Below, piece after piece: positions 1 through 10,312 of a stretch of 64,000 nt of DNA. A program made the translations under genes and the position numbers. Source of the stretch: Myrmaecium sp. VS I D KN 1 (Eukaryota > Ascomycota > Dothideomycetes > Valsariales > Valsariaceae); contig JADQAV010000016.1 of the NCBI GenBank assembly GCA_019775845.1, forward strand, positions 186,001-250,000. The letters run 5' to 3'. Positions within the stretch are counted from its first letter, which is position 1. Each line of letters starts with the position of its first letter. The notes below the pieces were generated by a model, which did no database searches, was not told where the DNA came from, and saw only the letters and a list, made by a program, of their open reading frames with translations.

Positions 1-1138
1 ACTTCGCCATCTTGCTTGAACTCCCGTGTGGATACTGTGGTTAACGGGAGCCTTCCGTTATTGCCCAGGCACAAGTTTCGAATTGGCGGTTGTAGTGTCA
101 CGACAGACCTGCGGCTTGGGCGATTGTCCCACCTACAGCACTCCATGAGTCTGAGGCGGCCGATGGACAATGGCACAGCAAGCCGGGAGGGAACTCGGCA
201 AGAATGAGACAAATACCACGATGCATCGGCCTTTCGAACTTCTGAGCCAAATGAAGAAGGAGCGAACGGATTGAGCGATCTTTCCTTCGGCAGTGTTGCG
301 TGAGATCCGCTAGATATTGTTGTGTCGGACTGAGTCTCGAGAACGGTATGTTGAGGTAATACAGTGGAACAGAGCCGCGAGGTCCGGAACAGCAAAAGGT
401 ATTCATGTTTTGGCATTACCTTGACATACACGAAGCCAGCGTGCGCCTGTTTACTCCCAAGGGGATATTCTGGCATTGTTTTAGATCATAAGAGATATCT
501 CTTTGACCAGCCAGCCGATCGCCTAGGGCGATATGTATGGTTATGTCCGGCTTCAGGTCATTGGGTCTGCCGATCATGTTCAATGGAAATCCACCGGTTG
601 ATTCAACTCGCGGGAGTTTTGCGTACAGTAGTGAGCTGATCTCTGCCAGGTACCACGAACCCGTCTCTAGACAGATAAAGCTCCTGTGTCTTGCGATTCC
701 TTCGGGAAGCTGTCTCTTGTAGATTTGTGATAGTCTGAGTTAGACGGCTAAGGAAGAGGCCGAAGATGGTTTACACTGTCCAACAATGGTAACAACATTA
801 AGGCGGGATCTAATGTTGGACGAAATATCGCCGTAGAACATGATTTCGGTGTAGCGTCAAAGACTTCCGAGATGAGATAATGCCCCTACAGATTAATGTG
901 GCGAGAGAGTTGCAAGTCATAATGCTTCTGTGCCCAGGTCTCAACGGCAGGAGGGATCCGGAGAAGTATCACAACTGTATTATATCCTCACAGCGAGGGG
1001 GTCACTGTATGTCCGGCATGTTCATCGAACTACGCATCCGATTTGAGTCCATTGGCAGAGGTATTTGAGACTTTTAGCCAATGGAAACTCGCCTTGAGGA
1101 AGCGAGAAGAGGGAATCCCTATGAATGAAAGGGCGAAA
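1..1138. other. intergenic, no gene recognised
   Basis: Only short overlapping open frames in all six frames; none shows family similarity, codon bias or splice structure that I can support. It may hold the 3' flank of a gene lying outside the window and the terminator region of the gpi18 gene that ends at 1139. Confidence 0.5.
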
Positions 1139-2633
1139 TTAGGCCGGGGGCAGAAAGCTTGCGAAGAGTGCTCCTTGAATGAGGCTGTAAACAATCATGG
1201 TCCTGACAATCCAGCGAGGTACCGTAGAAGGCACATAGTGGCTGTCCGCTAGCGAGTTGGTTGTGATGGAGCTCGCAATGGCCATATACCATAGGGGGTA
1301 CCCAGAAGCAAGTCTGTTTATGACCTGTACATGGAAGTTGCTAAAAGCAAGGAAGGCCAACAGAAGCTGCGGTAAGGCAAAGCGACGCAGACACGTGTCC
1401 TCTATATCTCTCTTCACCACAGCATTGCCGGGGGATGACTCGCCAAAAACCGCTGAAGACGGGTGCTGTTTCGCTTCTAACGGTAGAAGAAAACCTTTGT
1501 TGCGCGCTGTCAGCACAACTAATCCGCTTTCTATCATGATCCAGATCATCGGAAGTCCAAGGAGAAATAAAGGTAAGTTTGACCAAGTCCAGTAACGCAG
1601 AAAGCCGACGTTCCTGAAAAGTCAGCTTGTCTCTTGATGTAGTTTTCATGGTCTTCATACCAGTAATATTGCTGCACCCACGTGTATATGCTTGGTAGAA
1701 GGTTTAGGCACCATGGTCTTGGCCTGTCAGAGATGCAATATTGCTTGAACGCCACCAATTGTGGCAACAAGAAACTCGACCCTAGCAAGCTCCCAGCGAT
1801 GATGAAGCTCAGGAATTCCCTTGCCTGGGTGATAGTGACACCAGACCGTGCCATGGAGACTAGTAGCAAGACTGCGTCGTAGAGATATATAAGTCCGCAG
1901 AGAAGACCGTTGCTGCGGATCAGCGTTGCGAGACCAAAGAAAATGCCCGATACGAGGACAAGATAGCTATGCGTAACTCCTTTGCAGCTTCTGATTTGAT
2001 CGACTTTGACCGATAAAACGTAGTGATAAATGCCAAGAAAAGAGAGAAGAGCGAAAAGAGATTCACTGTACGGAGCTGAAAGAAATAGACCCGCAGGGGA
2101 AAGTATGTGAAGGGCGGCAGTTAAAAACGCCCATCTGAGTTGCAGTGAATCACGTTTGAGGTGGAGAGCAACCTGATATAAAACCAAGACAGATAAAAGA
2201 TGAGAGATATTTGCAATCAACATGCCTGCCCAAGCATAAGCTGCAAAAGGCTCTTCAGGTCCGGGTAAGTCTAGCGGTTCAGTCAGCCGAGCATTTAAAG
2301 CATCGAAGAGCGGAACTTACAGCTCATCACCACTGAAATAAGACGAGAGAAGGTCCAGCTAAAGGCCCATTCCTGTTCAGTGTTGTAACCTCGTTCCGCT
2401 GCTTGAAGGAAATAGATTGCGTCCCAACGGACAAGCTTCTGGGGCAATCTCTGGAAGTCGACAGAGGACGTGCTGCGGTCATGAACGTTGCCTCTGAAGA
2501 GGATGTGAGTCGAAGTGTCATAACCCACTCCTGGGGAGCAAAATGCAGACAATAACAGTATGAATTTCCAGAGGAAGAAGAGAAACACAAGACGCCGTTT
2601 GGGGCTGCTTGAGGTGACGAATGCGTCCAGCAT
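1139..2633 (-). CDS. gpi18: GPI mannosyltransferase 2 (PIG-V/Gpi18)
   Basis: Adds the second mannose to the GPI-anchor precursor in the ER lumen, using dolichol-phosphate-mannose. Three exons fit by phase: 2633-2321, 2270-1661 and 1613-1139, giving 465 residues, normal for the family. Introns begin GTAAGT and GTATGA and end TAG and CAG. The first exon holds a hydrophobic N-terminal segment and the family signature WDAIYFLQAAERGY around residues 70-83. Exon 2 has a PYSESLFALLSF motif in a membrane helix, and joining exons 2 and 3 restores YWNVGFLRYW, typical of PIG-V. Many hydrophobic helices are visible throughout. The start is the ATG at 2633. Family assignment is strong; enzyme activity is inferred from homology. 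Confidence 0.9.
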
Positions 2634-2822
2634 GGTCCCCGTCCGCGCAACGTGATGTGAAAGCGGTAGAAGATTTTGGATTAAAGCGGCTTCCTCAGCT
2701 ATCGAAGGCAGGCGTCATAGCGAATGGTGCAAAGTCCAGTTGAATGGGAACGAGAGCTTCGAGGGAACTACCACGTAGATACCGACGGGTATCCAAAGGG
2801 GTTGAGCTGAGTAAGCAGAAGG

Positions 2823-3096
2823 TAGGGACTCCGACAGGCCCGCCACGCGGTTGACAAAAAAATGCGTCCATAGAACGCGAAAACCCATAGTATCTTATAG
2901 AAATACTCTATTATTTTCTCCACGAAACGCTTAAAATTTTAATACTTTCTTAAATATTAATAGAAGAATAGCTGAATCTGATTATATATATTTTTTCTAG
3001 ATTTTTCTGGTTACTCTGGGGCTTGATTATTCACATTACCGGTTACTGTACGGATGCGTTTTTTTGTCAACCGCGTGGCCCGCTCTCGGACCTTTA
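2823..3096. mobile_element. small non-autonomous TIR element (MITE-like)
   Basis: About 42-bp imperfect terminal inverted repeats face each other at 2830-2872 and 3049-3090. The shared core CCACGCGGTTGACAAAAAAA is identical, followed by (T/C)GC(G/A)TCC(A/G)TA. The interior (about 2885-3010) is strongly AT-rich and has no ORF. TA dinucleotides at 2823-2824 and 3095-3096 could be the target duplication of a Tc1/mariner-pogo type insertion, but the outermost bases of the arms differ by small indels so the exact ends are uncertain. It lies between the 5' end of gpi18 and the 3' end of the srp40-like gene. Confidence 0.75.
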
Positions 3097-3493
3097 CGTG
3101 CGCGGTTGGGATTCCCCTCCGCTCTGCATCTCTCAAAGCGGACGATCATTACTTTCGTCTCGCTACTATATACATTACTTACCTTGCCTGCTCCGCAGAA
3201 GAACAAAGTCCCGTAAGTTAGTGCTTCCTTCATTGGGATAGCATGACCGAGTCCCAAGGGAATGACGACCCGATTTTATTCTGGCCATGGTAAATCCGCA
3301 TAGGTATAAGCATGTGGCACATGCACGTGCCGGGTGTATCTAAGTCTTGAACGCCTTGTAGGAAACCTCTAGTATATATGCGAAGCAGCAGATCCGCCCC
3401 TAGCTTTTGAAACTAACATCAGATTGGAATGAACCCAGACTCCATCCATATGCGCAACACCTAGCTACTTTCATCTGACCTGGAGAGCCAAAA
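3097..3493. other. intergenic between TIR element and srp40-like 3' end
   Basis: No gene seen. It should contain the 3' untranslated region of the minus-strand srp40-like gene. Confidence 0.4.
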
Positions 3494-4843
3494 CTAGTCA
3501 TCGAACTTGATTCCTTTAACTTCTGTAGTGTCAATTTTTCCTCCACGATAAGAACCCCTCTTTTTCTTGTTTTTCTCCTTGGTAAAGCCTTTGCCCTTAG
3601 TGACAATAAGATCGCGATGAGCACGGTCGGCATAGTCGTAGCTGACATAGGCATTGCTGGCGAAACGAGGATCGATCTTAATATCAGACGGAATTCGGCT
3701 GAAAGGGACCACAGGGCCCTTTGACTTCTTATTCGGTGGGCCGTTAGTTTCCGTCAGAGGTGTGTCAGCACCGCTTGTGGAATTTTCTGTCCTGGAAGCT
3801 CGGGCGCTATAAGGAGAGAGCGAGCGCTTCCGCTTAGTCGAGGCAGACACAGCCGAAGAATTTGTCCCGGCGCCGTTAGACTGAGGCTTGGGTGAGGACG
3901 CAGGGATCGTGGCACTGGAGGTTGAGGATTCAGAAGAAGCCTTCTTCCCATTTTTATTGGCGGATTTGTGGTCAGAGTCGGAGCCGCTGTCAGAGTCGCT
4001 GTTGGAATCGCTGTCGGAATCGCTGTCGGAGTCGCTGTCGGAGTCGCTGTCGGAGTCACTGCTAGAGTCGCTACTAGAATCGCTACTAGCATCGCTACTA
4101 GAGTCGCCGCTGGAGACGCTGGCAGAATCACTGCCGCTATCGCTATCGCTATCGCTATCGCTGTCGCTGTCGCTGTCGCTGTCGCTGTCGGAATCACTAT
4201 CGGAATCGCTACTCGAGGCATCGGAAGATGCGCTGCTGCTCTCGGAACTGGATGCTGAGTCTGAGGATGGAAGTGGTACATCCTCGGGCTTGATATCGGA
4301 ATCCGCGGAGGAAGAGCCGCTGCCTGAGCCGCTAGAAGAAGACACACTGGAGCCCCGCTTACGCTTCTTCGATTGCGACTTCTTCTTCTCATGTTCGCTC
4401 TCCGAGTCTGAGCTACTTGAGGCATCATCGGAAGAGTCATCGTCTTCTGAGTGACTCTCGTCCGAGGATTCTTCGGCGGATGAGCTCGCACCCGAAGAGC
4501 TTTCACTCGATTCATCTTCGCTTTCGCTAGCCGATGAGCTGGAAGTGGCATCATCCTTTAGAGCCTTCACAACTACCGTTGTAGCAGAAGGGATGTCAGC
4601 ACGCCGGCCATTTTCCACCCATTCACGATAAATGTCCGTCAGTGCCGGCAGCCCACTAGATGTCTTCCTCCATCCATCCGCCTTTTTTGAACCACTTGAC
4701 TGAGATTTGGCTTCCTCAAGGGCACGCGCTGCGTCGCTGTATCCGTGAGAATTGAGAAACTGGTAGACTAAGTCGACAAGAGGCGCCGAAGCTGCCGGGT
4801 GCGGCGCGGTATTTCCTGCCTTCTTGGACGTCTTTGGCGCCAT
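3494..4843 (-). CDS. srp40: LisH-domain, Ser/Asp-rich nucleolar phosphoprotein (Srp40/Nopp140 type)
   Basis: Single-exon gene of 449 residues starting at the ATG at 4843 (the three upstream in-frame codons begin with TTG, not ATG). Residues about 20-45 form a LisH dimerisation motif (LVDLVYQFLNSHGYSDAARAL). The centre is a long acidic serine tract, including an extended Asp-Ser dipeptide run encoded at about 3975-4212, the usual CK2-phosphorylated region of Nopp140. The last 75 residues match the SRP40 C-terminal domain (PFSRIP, then FASNAYVSYDYADRAH, then KGKGFTKEKNKKKRGSYRGG). Members act as nucleolar chaperones for snoRNPs and ribosome biogenesis. The family call rests on both end domains; the exact cellular role is inferred. 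Confidence 0.88.
   Translation of the reverse strand: MAPKTSKKAGNTAPHPAASAPLVDLVYQFLNSHGYSDAARALEEAKSQSSGSKKADGWRKTSSGLPALTDIYREWVENGRRADIPSATTVVVKALKDDATSSSSASESEDESSESSSGASSSAEESSDESHSEDDDSSDDASSSSDSESEHEKKKSQSKKRKRGSSVSSSSGSGSGSSSADSDIKPEDVPLPSSDSASSSESSSASSDASSSDSDSDSDSDSDSDSDSDSDSDSDSGSDSASVSSGDSSSDASSDSSSDSSSDSDSDSDSDSDSDSDSDSNSDSDSGSDSDHKSANKNGKKASSESSTSSATIPASSPKPQSNGAGTNSSAVSASTKRKRSLSPYSARASRTENSTSGADTPLTETNGPPNKKSKGPVVPFSRIPSDIKIDPRFASNAYVSYDYADRAHRDLIVTKGKGFTKEKNKKKRGSYRGGKIDTTEVKGIKFDD
3975..4212 (-). repeat. in-gene hexanucleotide tandem repeat coding Asp-Ser
   Basis: Imperfect hexamers such as GTCGGA/GTCGCT/ATCGCT on the plus strand repeat for over 200 bp, encoding alternating Asp and Ser on the minus strand. 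Both strands stay open here, which creates long spurious antisense frames. Confidence 0.9.
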
Positions 4844-5428
4844 TTCGAGCAATCAATGAGAAGGGAGCAGGATCAGCACGAGCGTAGAGGTCCTTGTACC
4901 AGCGGAGATAGGGCCGATGATACCGGTTCTGGAGGCGCGCGGTCCTCGAGAAAAAAGTTGTCGGGATTACAGGTTGTTCCGCACCCGATCTCCGAAGACC
5001 TGCCGGCAATGCCCTCATCCAAAAAAGGAAAGGCGGCTGGGAGGATGCCCGCGACCAGGGCAGCTGGGAGGCACCCGTGTCCGACAGCAGCTCAACGGCA
5101 AGTGAACGCTATCATTAAATGCGCTTGGAGCGTAGAGCTCTGCAGCCCCGTATATACTCGACCGCCTATTAGCCTATTACTCCGGACCGTCCGCTACTTC
5201 TACGTACCCCGTCCCTACTCCCGACTTCGAGTCCACCTTGCTAGTACAAAGCTTCGGGCGTACCTCGCGCTGGCGCATCAAGACGTGATTTGGTATTCGG
5301 ACTATCGCCCTCTTGCGGCGGAGATGACATATTCGGTTGCAGACTGGACAAGGACCCGTAGCGACTGGACATTGGAACACCCGCTGCGAGGCTGAAGCAT
5401 CGTGTGGTGCTAGCTGGGAGCCGAAGCT
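4844..5428. promoter_or_regulatory. divergent promoter region, srp40-like / sec3
   Basis: A 585-bp gap between two head-to-head genes, so it must contain both promoters. No clear TATA box or known operator was picked out. Confidence 0.5.
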
Positions 5429-8400
5429 ATGAACGGGAATCATCCTTCTCGCGGCCAACATAACGGCATTGCACCTCCTGCACGCGATGGGAGGCGGGGA
5501 GCTTCCGGTACGAACGGCCCGCAGCTGGCTTATAATCCCCCAAACGCTGCGACTATGACGCGCGCGGAGAGATTCGATGATGAGAAAAGAAGAATCATAC
5601 AAAGCTGTTTTGTGAAAACGGACGCCAACGGACAGTGTACGTACATATTCCTGATTGCGATATCATCCTGTCAATGGTCACATCTAAAGCAGTATGAACC
5701 CCAAATCTAGTGGCAGAATCATATATCACCCATATCAGGGTTCTCGAGGATGCGATGTACCCGCAAGCACCGCCACCCCCCACGTCACCGCCTGAGAACA
5801 AGAAGCCTCGCGTTATTATTGTTGCTGTCCGCAATACTGGTCGCGTCCGCGTGCATAAGGCGAGAGAAAACGCCAACGGGACATTTTCAATCGGAAAAAC
5901 ATGGAATATGGAGGATTTGGCGGCTGTTCAATCTTTCACACATGTAAACCCACAGACGCCGGAAGACATCCAGCAAAAGGAATGGGCTGGCGACATTGGA
6001 TTCATTGTTACTCTTGGAAAACCTTACTACTGGGAAGCGGGGACGGCGAAGGAAAAGGAGTTCTTCCTGGCCAGTCTTGTGAAGATCTACCGCAAATACA
6101 CTCAAGGCAAGGTGCCCCAGTTTGTCGGGTTTAGCCCTAGAGAGATGGACTCGATCTTAGGTCTACCTGGTCAATCTCGGAGTGGATCGGCTGGACCTCG
6201 CCAGGGGACTCCGCTGGGGTCTTCCCAAACAAGAAGCCCGAATCGACCCCCTGCCTCTTCACCAGACTTGCAGAATAGTCAAGGGAGAGGGCCTCCTGGG
6301 CCACCTGGATCGAGAAATCGGCCTCCTACCGCGGGAGATGATAATCAACCGCGCGGCCCGCGTAGTCGGCCTCCCACTGCAGGAGATGATAGACAGCATG
6401 CTCAACAAAGGCCACCGCCATCGCAAGGTCAGCCTCCTATGCCTCCATATGCGCAAAGCCGGGATCCAAATCGGCAACCACGACCAAAACCGTCCATGGA
6501 ACGTGATATGCGCTCTGTTCCCAGCAAAGATCAGATGAGACCAATCCCAGGTCAGCCATCGACCTTCACACCTCCCCAGAAGTTGGCAGCTCAATCATCC
6601 CGGCCAGATTTCTCTCAAGCTAGGATAGGTACGCCTGAGACTACTGCATCTGGCAGCTCGAAGGGCTTTGTTGCAACTCCACGGCAACAGAGTCCAAGTA
6701 AAACTCTCGGCACTGAGGCAGTGGTGGGCGGCGATGTGGACTCAGCCAACCCCAACCTAACCTCATACTCGACGGAACGGTGGAAAGCCGTGGGAGCAGC
6801 TGCTAGGGGGTCTTCACCTCGTGACTTACGACCATCGACTGCGCAGAGCGTTGCTGACTCAATCAACTCAAAAACCGAAGAATCATCGGGCGAGCGACAG
6901 AATAGCGATTTTCCAGAGCGCAGACGGCCGCCTTTGCTTGCGCCGCAGTCAAACAGTTCGCAGCGCAGTGCAGACGCCGGTCAGGCTGAAGGCCATAGGC
7001 AAGATTTGCCGAGTCAACAAACTTCGGCTCAGCGACCATCCGGTCCTAGTCCTGGAGACGGCCCCCAATCAGACAAGCATTCAGTGCGGATGCCTGGAAC
7101 ATTTCCTCCTGCGCCTCCCACCCCGGAACCGTCCATGGAAAGTAAAACCCCGCAGTCGGCGTCTTCCTTGGAACTAGGAGCAAAAGAAACGGACACAAGC
7201 ATCTCGCAACATACAAAGGAGTCGTTGTCGTCTGTAAAGACCGAAGACGTAGCACCGAATGAAACAGGCTCTCAAAAAACTGAGCCTGAGAGACCCCAAA
7301 CAGCTGAATCGAAAGAAGAAGATCAGCGACCCGGCTCAAGCCCGATGAGCAAGAAACAAAAACCAGGAGAGCTTGGCAATGTCCTACGTAGAGCTGCCAA
7401 TGCATACAATGCATTCAAACCTCGTGCGGGCGGAGGTGCAGAGAGGTTTCTGGCAGCTCAGAAAGACACTAAGGATGCGGCTGGTGCACCCGACGGGATA
7501 ACTGGTGTTGTTCCAGCCCCCTCTCTGGTGCGAGGCGTGAATCAAGAGGCCCCAAGGACAGAAGCATCAGAACGCCTACCGTCAGAGCCAGAGGAGCCCG
7601 TTGCAGCTACTAAACTGCCTACGGAGCCTCCAGCCGTTACAGTCTCAAGACCCCCATCTGGAGGTCCCGCCACTGAAGAACTTATCGATGAGACTATCGA
7701 ACGTGCTCGGTCACGCTCTCGCTCAAGGTCTCGCAGTCCTGCAAACCAGAAGTCGAGGGGAACCGAAGAAGATGGGCGACGGAAGAGAAGGCGCTCGAAC
7801 CAACATCTTAGGTACTTGACCACTTTGGGCGTGGACCCAACTATGCTTGAAGGCAGAGGCCTGGAGTTTGAGCAGCTGTTAAGCGATTTTGGGTGGGGTG
7901 ACACTTCTTTCCAACCCAAGAAGATTGAAGACTTGGAGTCAGACCTCAAGCGTGAACTTGCGCGCCTAGAAGCTGGTAATTGGCTCCACTTGATGGAGCA
8001 TAAAGACGAAAGGGTGGATGCTGTTCAGAAGCTGCTTGATCGCGCGATTGACGAATGTGACGAGCTGGATGGTTTGTTAACCTTATACAATGTAGAGCTA
8101 AGTGTGAGTATCACGTCACTATTCAATAGATCATTACTAACAAGGCCTGCAGAGCCTCGGCGACGATATTGCCTTCATAGAAGCACAAAGTCAGGGTTTG
8201 CAAGTCCAAACAGCCAACCAAAAGCTTCTACAGACCGAGTTACAGAACCTTGTTGAAACGATATCAATCACACCAGATCAACTAGAGCCCCTCAAACGAG
8301 CACCAATCGGGAAAGTCGAAGGGCTGCAAGCAATAGAATCATCGCTGCTGGTGCTCTACAAGGCCATGATTACTATCGATCCAACTATTAGACAATCTGC

Positions 8401-10312
8401 AGCTAACGACGCTAAACCACGTTCTGATAAAGCCTCCGGTATTGGAAACAGCGAGCTTTCCAATATGAGGGCCCTGCAGGAGAAAAAGGACACGTATCTT
8501 AAGGAGAGCGCGTTCTTCTTACAAAGACTGCAACAACATATGGACATCACATTTGGTGTAGCCATCATGAAGATCCAAGACGCCCTGAGTCAGGGCTCCA
8601 AGAATGAGCTGAAGCTCGAAGTCGCCGTCCATGATGTCGGACGTAATGAATTGTGGCAATATAGCCCTCTTTTGCTATTTGCGAAAGAGATTGACCTCCG
8701 TTCGTGGGAACGATTGATTAAGATGTACCAGCAGCGTTCTGGTACTGTTTACCAAGACGAATTCCGAGATAATGCTCTTGCGTGGAGAAAGGTGACACGC
8801 AAGCCAACCGGAGAGGAAACCGAGCTACTGTTCACATCGCAAGAGAAGGACAATGAAAGCCTTGCTAGCGCGGCCAACGCAGCTAGAAAGCTGACCGTCA
8901 AGCGCAGCCAGACTCTGGCTAGAAGCTTGCGTTCAGCTTCTGGCGACAAGGAAGAGAAGCGACAGAAGTCCCAGACCGGAAAGCTGCATCCCTTCGAAGC
9001 CTTCGCTGGGGCCTTGGATGAGATGTGTCCCTTGGTATTCACTGAACAGAACTTCATCGTAGATTTCTTCCATGCTACCTCGGCAGAGAATGCAGATTTC
9101 GCCGATGCGGTTGCTGCCGCTCCACCTCACTCCCGCCGGGGAACTAATCTCCTGGCGCCCAAGATGTTCGAAGCCGATCGGGGAATGGCTAAGCGGGTGC
9201 AAGGTGTGATGGAGGACCTGTTCGCATTTTGGCCGCAAGAGCTCCAGAATCTCCTTGATTTCGCTGTCAGGTCCGATCCTTTACAGGGTGTCGGCATACT
9301 TTATGCTGTTGACCGTAAGTTGGAAGACTTCGAAGACACCAACCAGGACTTCCTTACTCGCACCCTCCAAACACTGCACGCGCGGCTCTCGGGTCTCTTT
9401 TCCCGGTTTGTGGACGAGCAAATACGGGCGATCGAAGATACCAAGGTCAAGATCAAGAAGCGCAAGGGCGTCATCTCCTTCATTAAGACGTTCCCACACT
9501 TCAGCGCGGCGATCGAGAATATGCTTCCTGACCGGGATTCTGGTGACGGATATCATTTCACGGAAAATACGGGTGTCCGCACTATGGTTGACGACGCGTA
9601 CCAAAAGATCAACAAAGCCATGTTCGAAAGTTTGAAGGTCATTGCCAAAGAATCGCCCGCGGTTATGGCGACGCAGGGACAGGGCGACCCTGAGGATAAG
9701 GAAGCCTTGAACTATCACATTCTGCTGATTGAAAACATGAATCACTACATGGAGGAAGTGGACGACCGGTCTGACATGGTCCTGCGAGCCTGGAAGGAGA
9801 AGGCACACGAGGAGTTCATGGAGCACATGACACTTTATGTGGACGCCGTCATCAGGAGACCCTTGGGCAAGCTTTTGGTGAGTGCTGCTGACTTGTGATA
9901 GGTACAGCAGGAAGAACAAGGCTAACAGGTGCATGCATAGGATTTCATCGAATCGACCGAATCCCTCCTGAAGAATCTGGGACCGGGCGTGCCGTCCACC
10001 AGCCTCAGTAGCCGCTCATCCCACTCCCGACCGTTATTCCGCAAACTACTGGCCAACTTGGATGCGAAGGAGCTCCGGCGTGGCGTTGACGCCCTGAAGA
10101 AGCGCGTGGACAAGCATTTCGGCGAATCGGATGATCCAGGCCTGAGCCGGAACTTGGTGGCGAAGGTGCTCAGGGAATGCGAGGCAAGCTATTCGGCTGT
10201 CGTCGACCGGGTGTGCAACGTCGCGGACGCGGTGTATCCTCCTGAAGGCGGGGAGGGCCGGTTGCGACTGGAGTGGGGACGAGACGAAGTGGCGGCCGCA
10301 TTCCGTCGTTGA
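5429..10312 (+). CDS. sec3: exocyst complex subunit Sec3
   Basis: Spatial landmark of the exocyst, which tethers secretory vesicles at sites of polarised growth through PI(4,5)P2 and Rho GTPases. Four exons join in phase: 5429-5636, 5711-8103, 8153-9877 and 9941-10312, giving 1565 residues. Donors are GTACGT, GTGAGT and GTGAGT; branch points TACTAAC and GCTAAC are visible. Residues about 45-210 carry the Sec3 N-terminal PH-like phosphoinositide-binding domain (LAESYITHIRV across the first splice, then KPYYWEAGTAKEKEFFLASL). A long Pro/Ser/Gln-rich linker follows to about residue 760, including an RSRSRSRS tract. The helical Sec3 C-terminal region fills the rest. The linker is longer than in yeast, as is common in filamentous fungi. 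Confidence 0.93.

Noticed and set aside
3888-4454. Long plus-strand frames of Leu/Ser/Glu repeats and Val/Ala/Gly repeats
   Set aside because: They are antisense shadows of the Asp-Ser hexamer repeat in the srp40-like gene, whose sense frame has domains at both ends.
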